DNA of 64,000 nucleotides from Kerstersia sp052103615 (GTDB lineage: Bacteria > Pseudomonadota > Gammaproteobacteria > Burkholderiales > Burkholderiaceae_B): the NCBI RefSeq assembly GCF_052103615.1, contig NZ_JBQEKA010000006.1:1-64000 (forward strand), written 5' to 3'. Position numbers and translations under genes: made by a program. Of the stretch, positions 35,349 to 44,322 are shown one piece after another (positions within the stretch are counted from its first letter, which is position 1; each line of letters starts with the position of its first letter). The notes below the pieces were generated by a model. That model was not told the DNA's origin and ran no database searches. It saw nothing but the letters and a program-made list of their open reading frames with translations.

Positions 35349-36334
35349 GCCGCGCTCCTTTTGCGGCGCAACCGGGCAGCGATGCCATCCGGCGCGTAGA
35401 ACACGATGATCAGCAGCAGCACGCCCAGCGGCCAGTGCCAGTATTCGGTGAACATGCGCAAGCCTTCCTGCAGCGATAGCCACAGCCCGGCGCCGATCAC
35501 GCCCCCCCAGCGGTTGCCGACCCCGCCAATCACCACCATGACGATCAGAATGGCGGATTGCGTCCAGTCCATCAGCGAAGGGCTGACAAAGCCGTCGTGA
35601 GTCGCCAGCATGGCGCCCGCCAGGCCGGCGACGGCTCCGGCGCCCACAAATGCCGCCAGGCGAATGAAAAACACCGGGTAGCCCATGGCAGCCATGCGCA
35701 CTTCGTTATCGCGCGCGCCCTTGAGCGCGTGGCCGAAACGCGAACCGGCAACCCGGCTCATCAGCATGAACAACAGCGCCGCACAGGCCAGCACAACCCA
35801 GTACAGGCCATATTCCATACTGTCGAACACCCCGCCCAGGCTGAGCGGCGAATAGATGCTGTAGCCATCGTCTCCGCCATAGGTGCGCACCGAGACGGCG
35901 ACGTAATGCAGCATCTCCGCGAACGCCAGGGTAATCATGATGAAATAGACCCCGCGCGTGCGCAGCGCGACCAGGCCAATCAGCGCGGAAAACACTGCGG
36001 CCGCGGCAATGGCCATCAGCCAGATCAGCCAGGCGGAATCGTGGCCGGCCTCGACCATGACAGCGACCGCATAGGCGCCCACGCCGATGAAACCCGCATG
36101 GCCCAGGGCCACCATACCGCCATAACCCAGGATGAAATTCAGGCTGGAGGCGGCGATCATCATGATGAGCAGCCGCTCGACAAAGCCCACGTAGTACTCC
36201 AGCTGCAGCAAGGGCGCCACCCAGGGAAAGATGGCCAGCGCCAACAAGAGCAGCCAGGGCGTCCATTGCCGTGCTGGCGGCCTGGACGGCGCCTGAACGG
36301 TTGCCGTCGTGCCAGTGAAAGCAGAAGTTGTCAT
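35345..36334 (-). CDS. Liv-type ABC permease (LivM family), second importer
   Basis: The 329-residue membrane protein has NFILGYGGMVALGHAGFIGVGAYA, the SRFGHALKGARDNEVRMAAMGYP loop and a late GGVGNRWGGVIGAGLW segment, all LivM features. The ATG at 36334 is the first start after the LivH gene; an upstream open frame overlaps that gene. It is in one transcript with genes on either side. Confidence 0.9.
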   Translation of the reverse strand: MTTSAFTGTTATVQAPSRPPARQWTPWLLLLALAIFPWVAPLLQLEYYVGFVERLLIMMIAASSLNFILGYGGMVALGHAGFIGVGAYAVAVMVEAGHDSAWLIWLMAIAAAAVFSALIGLVALRTRGVYFIMITLAFAEMLHYVAVSVRTYGGDDGYSIYSPLSLGGVFDSMEYGLYWVVLACAALLFMLMSRVAGSRFGHALKGARDNEVRMAAMGYPVFFIRLAAFVGAGAVAGLAGAMLATHDGFVSPSLMDWTQSAILIVMVVIGGVGNRWGGVIGAGLWLSLQEGLRMFTEYWHWPLGVLLLIIVFYAPDGIAARLRRKRSAA

Positions 36335-36341
36335 ATCGCCC

Positions 36342-37262
36342 TCACGCGCGTGCAGAAAAAAGACCGGCGGGCTTGATGGCAAGCACAACCGCCATAAAGA
36401 CATACACCGCAACGCCGGCCAGCGCCGCTCCCAGATCCGCCGCCACCGCTGGCGGCATGATCAGTTTGAAGGCCGGCGCCAGAAAGGCCCGCCCTGCGGT
36501 GTCGATGAAACCCACGATCAAGGCGGCAATGAATGCGCCGCGTATCGAGCCGATACCGCCAATGACCACCACGACCAGCGACGGGATCAGAATGCTTTCC
36601 CCCATGCCGATCTGCACCGCGCTGATCGGGCCCATCAGCGCGCCTGCCAGGGCCGCCAGCGCCGCCCCCAGGGCAAAGACGAACGAAAACACATGGCTGA
36701 CCCGCACACCCATGAATTCCGCCATGATGCGGTTGGAAGCCCCGGCCCGTACCAGCATGCCCATGCGGGTACGGTTCACCAGCAAATACAGGCCGAGCGC
36801 CACGAGCACGCCCGCTGCCAGCAGCATCAGCCGGTAGGCCGGATACGGCAGGCCTGGCATGAGCGTGACCGGTCCGGCCAGCGAGGCCGGCATGGCCGCC
36901 ATGATGGGGGCCGCCCCCCAGATTGCCTTAACCGCGTCATCGGCGATCAGAATGATGCCGAAGGTGGCGATCACCTGCGCCAGGTGATCGCGCCGGTACA
37001 GGCGCCGGATGATGGCCAGCTCCAGCACGGCAGCCAGCACCACCGTCACCGCGACGCCCACCAGCACGCCGGTCAGGAAAGACCCGCTGGCAGCATGGAC
37101 GCGCGCTGCGACATAAGCCCCCACCATGAACATGGAGCCATGCGCCAGGTTCATGGTGTCCATGATGCCGAAGATCAGCGTCAGGCCTGCCGCAATCAGA
37201 AAGAGCATGAGCCCGTAGCCCAGGCCGTTGAGCAATTGCTCGAAAATGAAGATGCCGTCCAT
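36342..37262 (-). CDS. Liv-type ABC permease (LivH family), second importer
   Basis: The 306-residue membrane protein has LNGLGYGLMLFLIAAGLTLIFGIMDTMNLAHGS (LivH signature region), the RTRMGMLVRAGASNRIMAEFMGV loop and a C-terminal GGIGSIRGAFIAALIVGFIDT segment. It follows the binding-protein gene by 18 bp. Confidence 0.9.
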   Translation of the reverse strand: MDGIFIFEQLLNGLGYGLMLFLIAAGLTLIFGIMDTMNLAHGSMFMVGAYVAARVHAASGSFLTGVLVGVAVTVVLAAVLELAIIRRLYRRDHLAQVIATFGIILIADDAVKAIWGAAPIMAAMPASLAGPVTLMPGLPYPAYRLMLLAAGVLVALGLYLLVNRTRMGMLVRAGASNRIMAEFMGVRVSHVFSFVFALGAALAALAGALMGPISAVQIGMGESILIPSLVVVVIGGIGSIRGAFIAALIVGFIDTAGRAFLAPAFKLIMPPAVAADLGAALAGVAVYVFMAVVLAIKPAGLFSARA

Positions 37263-37280
37263 GTGCCGCTCCCCGCCTGC

Positions 37281-38465
37281 TTACAGCTTGCACTCGGAAA
37301 CGTAGGTGTCCTGATGGTTTTCCAGCACGGTTTCAACCAGACGGTTCACGTACTTGCCATCAGCATCCTTATCCACCACGCGCAGATAGAAGTTCTGCAC
37401 AGGGAAATGGTTGGCGCCATAGCTGAAGGGGCCCTTGATCGAATCGAAGGAAGCCTTTTCCAGTGCCTTGACGAGCGCTTCGCGGTCATCCACCTTGCCG
37501 CCAGCTTCGCGCACGGCAGCGTCCATGGCCAGAATGGAGTCATAGGCCATCGCGGCATAGGCAGACGGATAACGGCCGTCGTACTTCTGGCGGAACGCCT
37601 GCACGAACGCCTGGTTGGCTGGCACCGGCAGGTCATGCACCCACTGAGAGGTGTTCAGGATGCCCAGCGCATCGTCACCCACGGCAGGGATGATGTCCAG
37701 GTCCACCGTGTTGGGCGCCACCAGCGGCACTTCCTTCAACCCTCCGGCAACATACTGCTTGATGAAGTTGATGCCCATGCTGCCCGGCAGGAAGAAATAC
37801 ACCGCATCCGGTTTGGCGCTGCGAATTTGCGCGATTTCCGCCGAGTAATCGAGCTGGCCGACCTTGGTATAGATTTCGTCCAGGACTTCGCCGCTGTAGG
37901 TCCGCTTGAAGCCTGCCATGTGGTCCTTGCCAGCCGGGTAGTTCGGCGCCAGGATCACCACTTTCTTGAATTGCTTGGCATCGGCCAGGCTACCGGCCGC
38001 CTCATCGAAATTGTCATTCTGGTACTGGGCGAAGAAATAGGGGCTGCACTGCTTGCCCGCCAGCTGGCTGGGGCCGGGGTTGCTGGAAATGAATGGCACC
38101 TTGTCCTTGGCCAGCAGCGGCATGACGGCCAGCGCCGAGTTGGACGCAATCGGGCCGGTGAAGAAGTCGATCTTGTCTCGCTGCAAGTAGCGCCGCACCA
38201 ATTGCGTCGCCTGTTCCGGGCTGCCGGCGAAATCAGTCTTGATGAATTCGGCAGGCTGCCCGCCCAATTTTCCATCCAATTGTTCGATGGCCAGATCAAA
38301 GCCGTCACGCGCTTCCGCGCCCAGCGCGGCAAATGGCCCAGAGATATCAAGTGCAATCCCGACCTTGACCGGATCCGCTGCATTGGCAATAACACAGCTG
38401 CCTGCCATGACACCCGCTGCCAGCGCGCGGCCCAAGGAAATACTGGAAAAGACATTCCGCTTCAT
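37281..38465 (-). CDS. Liv-type ABC substrate-binding protein, second importer
   Basis: The 394-residue secreted protein has a signal peptide ending near CVIANAADPV, then VKVGIALDISGPFAALGAEA. It belongs to the Peripla_BP_6 group, often specific for aromatic acids in Alcaligenaceae. It heads the importer that lies between this promoter region and the 3-hydroxyanthranilate operon. Anthranilate, 3-hydroxyanthranilate or a nitro-aromatic acid is a plausible ligand, by context. Confidence 0.88.
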   Translation of the reverse strand: MKRNVFSSISLGRALAAGVMAGSCVIANAADPVKVGIALDISGPFAALGAEARDGFDLAIEQLDGKLGGQPAEFIKTDFAGSPEQATQLVRRYLQRDKIDFFTGPIASNSALAVMPLLAKDKVPFISSNPGPSQLAGKQCSPYFFAQYQNDNFDEAAGSLADAKQFKKVVILAPNYPAGKDHMAGFKRTYSGEVLDEIYTKVGQLDYSAEIAQIRSAKPDAVYFFLPGSMGINFIKQYVAGGLKEVPLVAPNTVDLDIIPAVGDDALGILNTSQWVHDLPVPANQAFVQAFRQKYDGRYPSAYAAMAYDSILAMDAAVREAGGKVDDREALVKALEKASFDSIKGPFSYGANHFPVQNFYLRVVDKDADGKYVNRLVETVLENHQDTYVSECKL

Positions 38466-38860
38466 GATTGCTCCCCGGTTCACATCATTTGATTAGAAAA
38501 GACCGTGTCGCCAACTGATGGCCATATTTCATTCAGGAATCCTTCGCGACTGCCTGAAAACCTAGCGTGTTCCTGAAAAAACACAGGTCTGCCAGCTGAA
38601 TGTAGCCAACCGCGCAAGCCCTGGATAATCATTTTTTGACCGTCAGCTATAAAGATGTGGAATACCCTTTGCCTGAATGCCCCAATTTGATGCAACGCAA
38701 TAATCCCCTTGTATTGGCACGGTGCATTTCATTTCTTTGCGCATTGCAATTCCGCTATTTCAGCGCCGTATGCCCGGTTATGGCGCATTTATGCTGCACT
38801 GCAAAATACAATAATTCCAGGCCTAGCATTTACCCTTAGATTCATTGCCGGAGACTAATT
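38466..38860. other. Intergenic region, no gene seen
   Basis: About 400 bp, more AT-rich than the surroundings, lie upstream of the binding-protein gene. It should hold that operon's promoter (for example the AT-rich stretch near 38620-38660). A 67-codon plus-strand frame at 38636 is rich in rare residues and lacks a ribosome-binding site, so it is not called. Confidence 0.5.
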
Positions 38861-38903
38861 AAAAAATCCCTAGCAATTGCTGCTGCAGCAATTGCTAGGG
38901 ATT
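38861..38903 (-). terminator. Strong rho-independent terminator of the 3-hydroxyanthranilate operon
   Basis: AATCCCTAGCAATTGCTG (38865-38882) and CAGCAATTGCTAGGGATT (38886-38903) pair perfectly over 18 bp with a 3-base loop. On the minus strand the hairpin is followed by a run of six T. It lies about 40 bp after the last gene of the operon. Confidence 0.9.
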
Positions 38904-38944
38904 ATCTGAAAAGAAATAGGGGTTTGCTATGAGTCCGCGAAGAA

Positions 38945-39937
38945 TCAGAGACTGAAAAATTCAATCGCGTTTTTCTCAAGAATGCGGGCGCGCCCCTCTG
39001 CCGACAGGAATCCCGCACTGCGGACCAAAGCGCCGACCTCCTGCTCACCCAGCGGGAAAGGCTGATCCGACCCCAGCATGACATGGTCCACACCCATCAC
39101 GTCCACCAGCAGATTGAGTGCGCCTTCATCGAAGACAGCGCTGTCCACATACAGGCGCCGGGCATATTCGGAAGGCGGGCGCGGGCAATCCTGGCGCACG
39201 ATATCGCGATGGCGCCAGGCATTGTCCACACGGCCCAGCGTGTAAGCGAAGCTGCCCCCGCCATGCGCGAAGCAAATTTTCAGTGATTCGGGAATCCGCT
39301 CCAGCGCGCCAGACAGGATCAGGGACAACATGCCCAGCTGCGTTTCCGCTGGCATGGCCACCAGCCAGGGCAGCATCCACTGGCGCATGCGCTCCTTGCC
39401 GCCCATCATGTCCCAGGGGTGCACAAACACCGGAATCCCTTCATTGGCGCAGTGAATGAGGAAATCGACCATTTCAGGATGATCCAGGTCGCGGTCCCCG
39501 GCGTGGTTACCGATCTGCACCCCGATACAGCCCGCCTTTTGCGCCCGTGATGCCTCCGCGCAAGCCAGCTTCAGGTCCTGCAATGGCACTTGCGACAGCA
39601 CTTTCAGGCGGCGCGGGTCCGCCGCGGCAAAGGCCAGCGCTTCCTCATTCATCCGGGCCGCCCAATCCGCCGCCACCTGGGCGTCCCAGGCATAGCCGAA
39701 CATGATGGGCGTGGCGCAATTCACCTGAATGTCGATGCCGTGCTGATCCATTTCCTGCAAGCGGAACTGCGGATCCCACAACGATTGATAGACCGGCCTG
39801 AAGGGCTTGTCGCCCACCATGATCTGGCCATTCCGGCCATCGTCATCTATCCGCAGCCAGGGCGCGCGCCCCGGATTGGCCGCCGCCGCAGTCGCTGCGC
39901 TGATAGGAGGGAAAAAGTGCGAGTGGATGTCAATCAT
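38945..39937 (-). CDS. nbaD: 2-amino-3-carboxymuconate-6-semialdehyde decarboxylase
   Basis: The 330-residue amidohydrolase-fold enzyme (ACMSD) decarboxylates the ring-cleavage product of 3-hydroxyanthranilate to 2-aminomuconate semialdehyde. Zinc ligands H5 and H7 (DIHSHFFP) are visible, together with the histidine in FVHPWDMMGG, the catalytic HGGGSF region (CFAHGGGSFAYTLGR) and the aspartate in GSDQPFPLGE. The order with the dioxygenase gene just upstream matches nba clusters. Confidence 0.92.
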   Translation of the reverse strand: MIDIHSHFFPPISAATAAAANPGRAPWLRIDDDGRNGQIMVGDKPFRPVYQSLWDPQFRLQEMDQHGIDIQVNCATPIMFGYAWDAQVAADWAARMNEEALAFAAADPRRLKVLSQVPLQDLKLACAEASRAQKAGCIGVQIGNHAGDRDLDHPEMVDFLIHCANEGIPVFVHPWDMMGGKERMRQWMLPWLVAMPAETQLGMLSLILSGALERIPESLKICFAHGGGSFAYTLGRVDNAWRHRDIVRQDCPRPPSEYARRLYVDSAVFDEGALNLLVDVMGVDHVMLGSDQPFPLGEQEVGALVRSAGFLSAEGRARILEKNAIEFFSL

Positions 39938-39943
39938 GGCGGC

Positions 39944-40519
39944 TCACTGCTCAGGAAAGTATTGGTTCAGAGTACGGTGCCAGGATTGGAAATCCCGCCC
40001 CGGGTGCACCTCGCCGCAGGACTGGCAAGTGCGCTCCGCATCGGTCGTGGCATAGAACTGCTCATAGACCGGCGGCAAGTCGGCCACGATGCTTTCCAGC
40101 TGCATCTCGTAGCGCCGCACAAGATTGCCGCAGCGCGCGCAGCACCACTGCAAGGCATCCTTGCTGCCCAGCGGACGCTGGCGTTCTATCACCAGGCACA
40201 GGCTGCCGGCTTCAGGGCGCTGCGGCGAATGCTTGACGTGCGGCGCCTGCAGAAACATATCGCCTTCCTTCAGATGCACCCGCTCATACTGGCCACGGTC
40301 CCACACCAGCAAAAAGGCATTGCCCTTGAACTGATAGAAGAACTCTTCCACCGGGTCATCGTGAAAATCCGAACGCTGATTGGGGCCCCCCACCACCGTC
40401 ACCATGAAATCCCCATCGGCCCAGATCTGCTGGTTGCCGACCGGCGGCTTGAGCAGGTGTTCGTTTTCGTTGAGCCACTTCTGGAAATTCAGCGGATAGC
40501 CGTACTTGAAATTCATCAT
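39944..40519 (-). CDS. nbaC: 3-hydroxyanthranilate 3,4-dioxygenase
   Basis: The enzyme opens the 3-hydroxyanthranilate ring with O2 and Fe(II). The 191-residue cupin has iron ligands in DFHDDPVEEFFYQ (H53 and a following glutamate) and APHVKHSP (histidine near 97). A C-terminal rubredoxin-like site is formed by C127, C130, C165 and C168 (CCARCG, CQSCG). AGGAG precedes the ATG. The two-metal bacterial form is complete. Confidence 0.95.
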   Translation of the reverse strand: MMNFKYGYPLNFQKWLNENEHLLKPPVGNQQIWADGDFMVTVVGGPNQRSDFHDDPVEEFFYQFKGNAFLLVWDRGQYERVHLKEGDMFLQAPHVKHSPQRPEAGSLCLVIERQRPLGSKDALQWCCARCGNLVRRYEMQLESIVADLPPVYEQFYATTDAERTCQSCGEVHPGRDFQSWHRTLNQYFPEQ

Positions 40520-40523
40520 GGTC

Positions 40524-40958
40524 CTACTCCTGGGAAGAGGCCTGCGGCTTGTAGGCCACGGCGCGGATCTCTATCAACAGATGGGGATGCGGCAGTTGGT
40601 GTACGGCGACCGTCGTGCGGGTCGGGCCGTTTTCATCAAAGAACTCGGCCCAGACTTCATTGAAGCCGCCGAAATCATTCATATTGACCAGAAACACCTG
40701 GGCTTCGACTGTGTCCTCAAGCCCGGCGCCGGCATGGGCCAGGATGTCGGCGATATTGCGGATCACCGCGCGCGCTTGCGCCCGGATATCCAGGTTGGTC
40801 ACGCCCAGCGCATCGACTTGCACCCCTTCGAAGGTGTTATCGGGACGCCGCGAGCTGGTGCCCGAGACGAAGATAAAGTCACCGGCGCGCCGGTAATGCG
40901 GGAAACGGCCGCGCGGCACCGCCTTGCCCTGGATGACTCCTGCCTTGTGATCAGCCAT
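40524..40958 (-). CDS. nbaF: 2-aminomuconate deaminase (RidA family)
   Basis: The 144-residue RidA/YjgF-like protein has RRAGDFIFVSGTSSRRPDNT at the N-terminus and IEIRAVAYKP near the C-terminus. The longer insert and the operon context fit 2-aminomuconate deaminase, which releases ammonia to give 4-oxalocrotonate. The start at 40958 overlaps the preceding gene by eight bases. Confidence 0.88.
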   Translation of the reverse strand: MADHKAGVIQGKAVPRGRFPHYRRAGDFIFVSGTSSRRPDNTFEGVQVDALGVTNLDIRAQARAVIRNIADILAHAGAGLEDTVEAQVFLVNMNDFGGFNEVWAEFFDENGPTRTTVAVHQLPHPHLLIEIRAVAYKPQASSQE

Positions 40959-41727
40959 GCTGCCCTCCCGTAAAGAATTCGACCCGGCCCAGGCCATTGA
41001 TATCGCCCCGGATATGCTGCCCCGGCGCCAACGCCGCCGCTGCGGTTGCCGCGCCGGCCATAATCAGCGAACCGGCAGGCAGGCTCAGGCCCGCTGCCGC
41101 CACCAAACGCGCCGCCTGCACCACCGCGCGCAACGGATGGCCCAGAATGGCGGACGTGGAGCCTGCCAGCGTCACGCGGCCGTCCTGTGCCACCAACACC
41201 CCGGCATTGTCCAGCGCATCGAAACGGCGCGACCAGCCGCCCACGACCACTCCTGCCGATGAGCAGTTATCCGCCACGACATCTTCCAGGCTGAACCGGA
41301 AATTCTCGTAGCGCGAATCTATGATTTCCAGCGCCGGGGCCACCGCTTCCAGATAATCCACGGCTTCCAGCGCATTGAGCGGGCGGTCGATCGCGCGGCG
41401 CGTGAGGAAGCAGACTTCAGGCTCCACCCGAGGATGGATGTATTTGCCCAGATCAACGGTTGACGCTTCCTCTTCGCGCATATGGCTGGTCAGCCAGCCC
41501 CAGATCAAATCATCAACGCCCATCTGCACCATCTTGGCGCGGCTGGTAAAGCCCAGTTTGATGCCGCAGACGGTATCGCCGCGCGACTCCCGGCAAGCCA
41601 CCGAGGCCCGCTGAATGTCATAGGCCTGCGCCAAAGTGAAACTGCCGGGCGCGAACTGCCGCACGGCCTGGCGGTGCAACGCCGCGCCATCAAGCTGCCC
41701 GGCGATGGACTGGATATCCACACTCAT
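40951..41727 (-). CDS. nbaG: 4-oxalocrotonate decarboxylase
   Basis: The 258-residue member of the hydratase/decarboxylase family contains GIKLGFTSRAKMVQMGVDDLIWGWL, the acidic metal ligands EPEVCF and ALEIIDSRYENF, and a final GDINGLGRVEFF. It decarboxylates 4-oxalocrotonate to 2-oxopent-4-enoate. The similar gene upstream is assigned as the hydratase. Which of the two is which rests on sequence details (GWL here, typical of the decarboxylase) and on the usual gene order. Confidence 0.85.
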   Translation of the reverse strand: MSVDIQSIAGQLDGAALHRQAVRQFAPGSFTLAQAYDIQRASVACRESRGDTVCGIKLGFTSRAKMVQMGVDDLIWGWLTSHMREEEASTVDLGKYIHPRVEPEVCFLTRRAIDRPLNALEAVDYLEAVAPALEIIDSRYENFRFSLEDVVADNCSSAGVVVGGWSRRFDALDNAGVLVAQDGRVTLAGSTSAILGHPLRAVVQAARLVAAAGLSLPAGSLIMAGAATAAAALAPGQHIRGDINGLGRVEFFTGGQHG

Positions 41728-41811
41728 GGTTGACTTCTCCCTGCCAGCGCCTACCTGCCCGGCCCGGCCTTATTGCATTCCTGGCGGGCGCCTATGCGCG
41801 CCGCCACTCAT

Positions 41812-42615
41812 TCAGTTCGCGGAAAACGCCGCGGTCACACTGCCCAGGCCTTCAATCGACGCGCTGACGACATCCCCTGGCCGCACCGCCGCCATGGGGC
41901 CCAGCGCGCCCGTCAGGATGACATCGCCCGCGCGCAACGGCGCCCCCAGCCGGACCATCGTATCGGCCAGCCAGACTGCCGCATTCAAGGGGTTCCCCAG
42001 GCAAGCCACACCTGCGCCAACCGAGACTTGATCGCCACGGCATTCCATCACCATGCCGCAACGCACCAGATCCAGCGCGCTCAGGCGCACCGGGCGTGAA
42101 CCCAGCACGAACAGGCCGGACGACGCGTTATCCGCCACGGTATCCACCAGACGGATGTCCCAATTGGCAATCCGGCTGCCCACTACCTCTATGGCTGGCA
42201 AGGCATAGGCCACAGCCGAAATCACGTCGGCGAAGGTATGGCGCTCATGCGCCAGGTCCCGTTCCAATACCAGCGCAATCTCCGCTTCGGCCTTGGGCTG
42301 CATGGTGCGCGACCAGGGAATCTCTTCGCCATCGCCAAAGGCCATATCGGCAAACAGCGCGCCAAAATCCGGCGCATCCACGCCCAGCTGCTGCTGCACC
42401 GCGCGTGAAGTCAGGCCGATTTTTCGCCCCACCAGCCGCGCGCCGCGCTGCTGGTGACGTTCGGTCAGCAAGGCCTGCACGGCATAAGCCAGGCTCAGCG
42501 CATCGCCGCCGTCACCCGCCAGGCGGGCGATTTCCTCACGTACCGGTGCCGCGGGCACACCGCTTTCCTGGGCTTGCCAAAGGCGTTCCGCCAAGGCCTG
42601 CAAAGCATCGTTCAT
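41812..42615 (-). CDS. nbaH: 2-oxopent-4-enoate hydratase
   Basis: The 267-residue protein is related to the decarboxylase downstream. GRKIGLTSRAVQQQLGVDAPDFGALFADM, metal ligands in EAEIALVLERDL and AIEVVGSRI, and a C-terminal GDVVSASIEGLGSVTAAF are visible. It hydrates 2-oxopent-4-enoate to 4-hydroxy-2-oxovalerate. GAGGA precedes the ATG at 42615. The aldolase and acetaldehyde dehydrogenase for the next steps are not in this window. Confidence 0.85.
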   Translation of the reverse strand: MNDALQALAERLWQAQESGVPAAPVREEIARLAGDGGDALSLAYAVQALLTERHQQRGARLVGRKIGLTSRAVQQQLGVDAPDFGALFADMAFGDGEEIPWSRTMQPKAEAEIALVLERDLAHERHTFADVISAVAYALPAIEVVGSRIANWDIRLVDTVADNASSGLFVLGSRPVRLSALDLVRCGMVMECRGDQVSVGAGVACLGNPLNAAVWLADTMVRLGAPLRAGDVILTGALGPMAAVRPGDVVSASIEGLGSVTAAFSAN

Positions 42616-42654
42616 GCCGTCCTCATTTCTGTTGATTGCCATGCGGCAGGCCGC

Positions 42655-44136
42655 TCAGACCTTGACGCAAATATTGGTCGTTTCCGAATAGAAATCGAGA
42701 GAAAAACGACCGCCCTCACGGCCGATGCCGGACAGCTTGCCGCCCCCGAAAGGCGTGCGCAGATCCCGCGAGAACCAAGTATTGACCCAGACAATCCCGA
42801 CATGAATCTGCGGGCTGACACGGTGGGCGCGGGACAGATTGGTCGTCCAGATGCTGGCTGCCAGGCCATAGGCGCTGTCATTGACGCGGCGCAATACTTC
42901 TTCTTCGCTATCGAAGGGCGCGATATGGCAAACCGGGCCGAAGACTTCCTCGCGCATGCAGCGGGCATCGTCCGGCAGGCCGGTCCAGATCGTCGGCAGC
43001 ACATAGGCGCCGTTATCACGCGCGTCGCCAAACACCGGCACCTTGCCGCCGGTCACGACCGTAGCGCCTTCCTGAACGGCCAGATCGAAATAGGACAACA
43101 CTTTTTCACGGTGCTCGCGCGAGATCAGCGACCCCATGAACACGCCTTCATCATCGGGCCAGCTCACCTTCAAGGCCTCGGTCTTGGCCTTGAGGGCCGC
43201 CACAAAACGGTCAAAGATGGAGCGCTCGACATACACGCGCTCGGAACACAGGCAAACCTGGCCGGCATTGGTAAAGCTGGAGCGCACAATGCCGTCAACC
43301 GCCGCATCGAAATCCGCATCGGCGAACACCACGGCAGCATTCTTGCCGCCCAGTTCAAAAGACACTTCCTTGACGCCCTCGGCGGCCGCCTTCATGATCG
43401 CAGTCCCGGTGCGCGACTCGCCGGTAAAGGTAATGGCGTCGATGTCGGGATGCGTGCTCAGGAACTCGCCAGCAGAGCCCGGCCCGAAGCCATGAATGAC
43501 ATTGAAGACCCCCGGCGGCACGCCTGCCTCATCAAAGGCTTCGGCCACCAGAGTCGCTGTCGATGGCGTTTCCTCGGACGGCTTGCAAACCACGGCATTG
43601 CCGCAGATCAAGGCAGGCGCGGCCTTCCAGGTCAGCGACAGAATCGGCAGATTCCACGGCGAAATGCTCGCCACCACGCCCAGCGGCTTGCGCGTGACAT
43701 AGTTGATCAGCTTGGTGCCGTCACCCAGCCGCGTTTCAAAGAAATCCGTGTTGGCCACCTTGGCCAGGTCGGCAAAGGTGCGGAAGTTGTGAATGCCGCG
43801 ATAGATATCCAGCTGGCGCGCCTGGCTCAGCGGCCTGCCGGTATCGGCGACTTCCGCTGCCAGGAATTCTTCGAAGCGCCGCTCGATGATATCCGCCACA
43901 CGATACAGATACTTGGCGCGCTCGGCCGCATCCGCCAGGCCCCACTCGCCTTCGACGGCGCGGCGGGCTGCCGCCACCGCGCGTTCCACCAGCGCCTTGT
44001 CGGCCTCATGGACATCGGCCAGGACGCTGCCATCTACCGGACAGACATTCTGGAAGGTCTTGGACGTGGCCACAAACTGGCCATCGACATAATTACGCGT
44101 CTGCCGCAGCGACGCCGGAAGCTGGAACCTGGACAA
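42655..44136 (-). CDS. nbaE: 2-aminomuconate (or 2-hydroxymuconate) semialdehyde dehydrogenase
   Basis: The 493-residue aldehyde dehydrogenase oxidises the semialdehyde to 2-aminomuconate with NAD. The cofactor motif ISPWNLP, catalytic glutamate in FELGGKN and nucleophilic cysteine in NAGQVCLCSERV are present, and the end (FSLDFYSETTNICVKV) matches this subfamily. The start is a TTG at 44136, seven bases after AAGGAG. It heads the six-gene operon. Confidence 0.92.
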   Translation of the reverse strand: MSRFQLPASLRQTRNYVDGQFVATSKTFQNVCPVDGSVLADVHEADKALVERAVAAARRAVEGEWGLADAAERAKYLYRVADIIERRFEEFLAAEVADTGRPLSQARQLDIYRGIHNFRTFADLAKVANTDFFETRLGDGTKLINYVTRKPLGVVASISPWNLPILSLTWKAAPALICGNAVVCKPSEETPSTATLVAEAFDEAGVPPGVFNVIHGFGPGSAGEFLSTHPDIDAITFTGESRTGTAIMKAAAEGVKEVSFELGGKNAAVVFADADFDAAVDGIVRSSFTNAGQVCLCSERVYVERSIFDRFVAALKAKTEALKVSWPDDEGVFMGSLISREHREKVLSYFDLAVQEGATVVTGGKVPVFGDARDNGAYVLPTIWTGLPDDARCMREEVFGPVCHIAPFDSEEEVLRRVNDSAYGLAASIWTTNLSRAHRVSPQIHVGIVWVNTWFSRDLRTPFGGGKLSGIGREGGRFSLDFYSETTNICVKV

Positions 44137-44322
44137 GTGAAACTCCTTGGAAAGCGCCCGGTAAACGGGACATGCCGTGGCAAACCCGGCCGTATTCCGA
44201 CTGGGCGGAAACCAGGGCGGGAATGGCCTGAACCTGATGGCACTCTATCCAAGGGACTTCGACTTGAATAATGAATTTTTCGGCCCGCGCTATAAACATC
44301 AGGAATAGCTCGGCCTGCTGAG

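Noticed and set aside
36309..38492. Long plus-strand frame opposite the second Liv importer
   Set aside because: Rich in His, Gln and Arg, with no domain. It is a shadow of the livM, livH and binding-protein genes.
38636..38839. 67-codon plus-strand frame in the intergenic region
   Set aside because: Unusual composition (many Cys and Phe), no ribosome-binding site, no recognisable motif.
42454..44271. 605-codon plus-strand frame opposite the semialdehyde dehydrogenase
   Set aside because: The minus-strand aldehyde dehydrogenase is unmistakable. The opposite frame has no motif.
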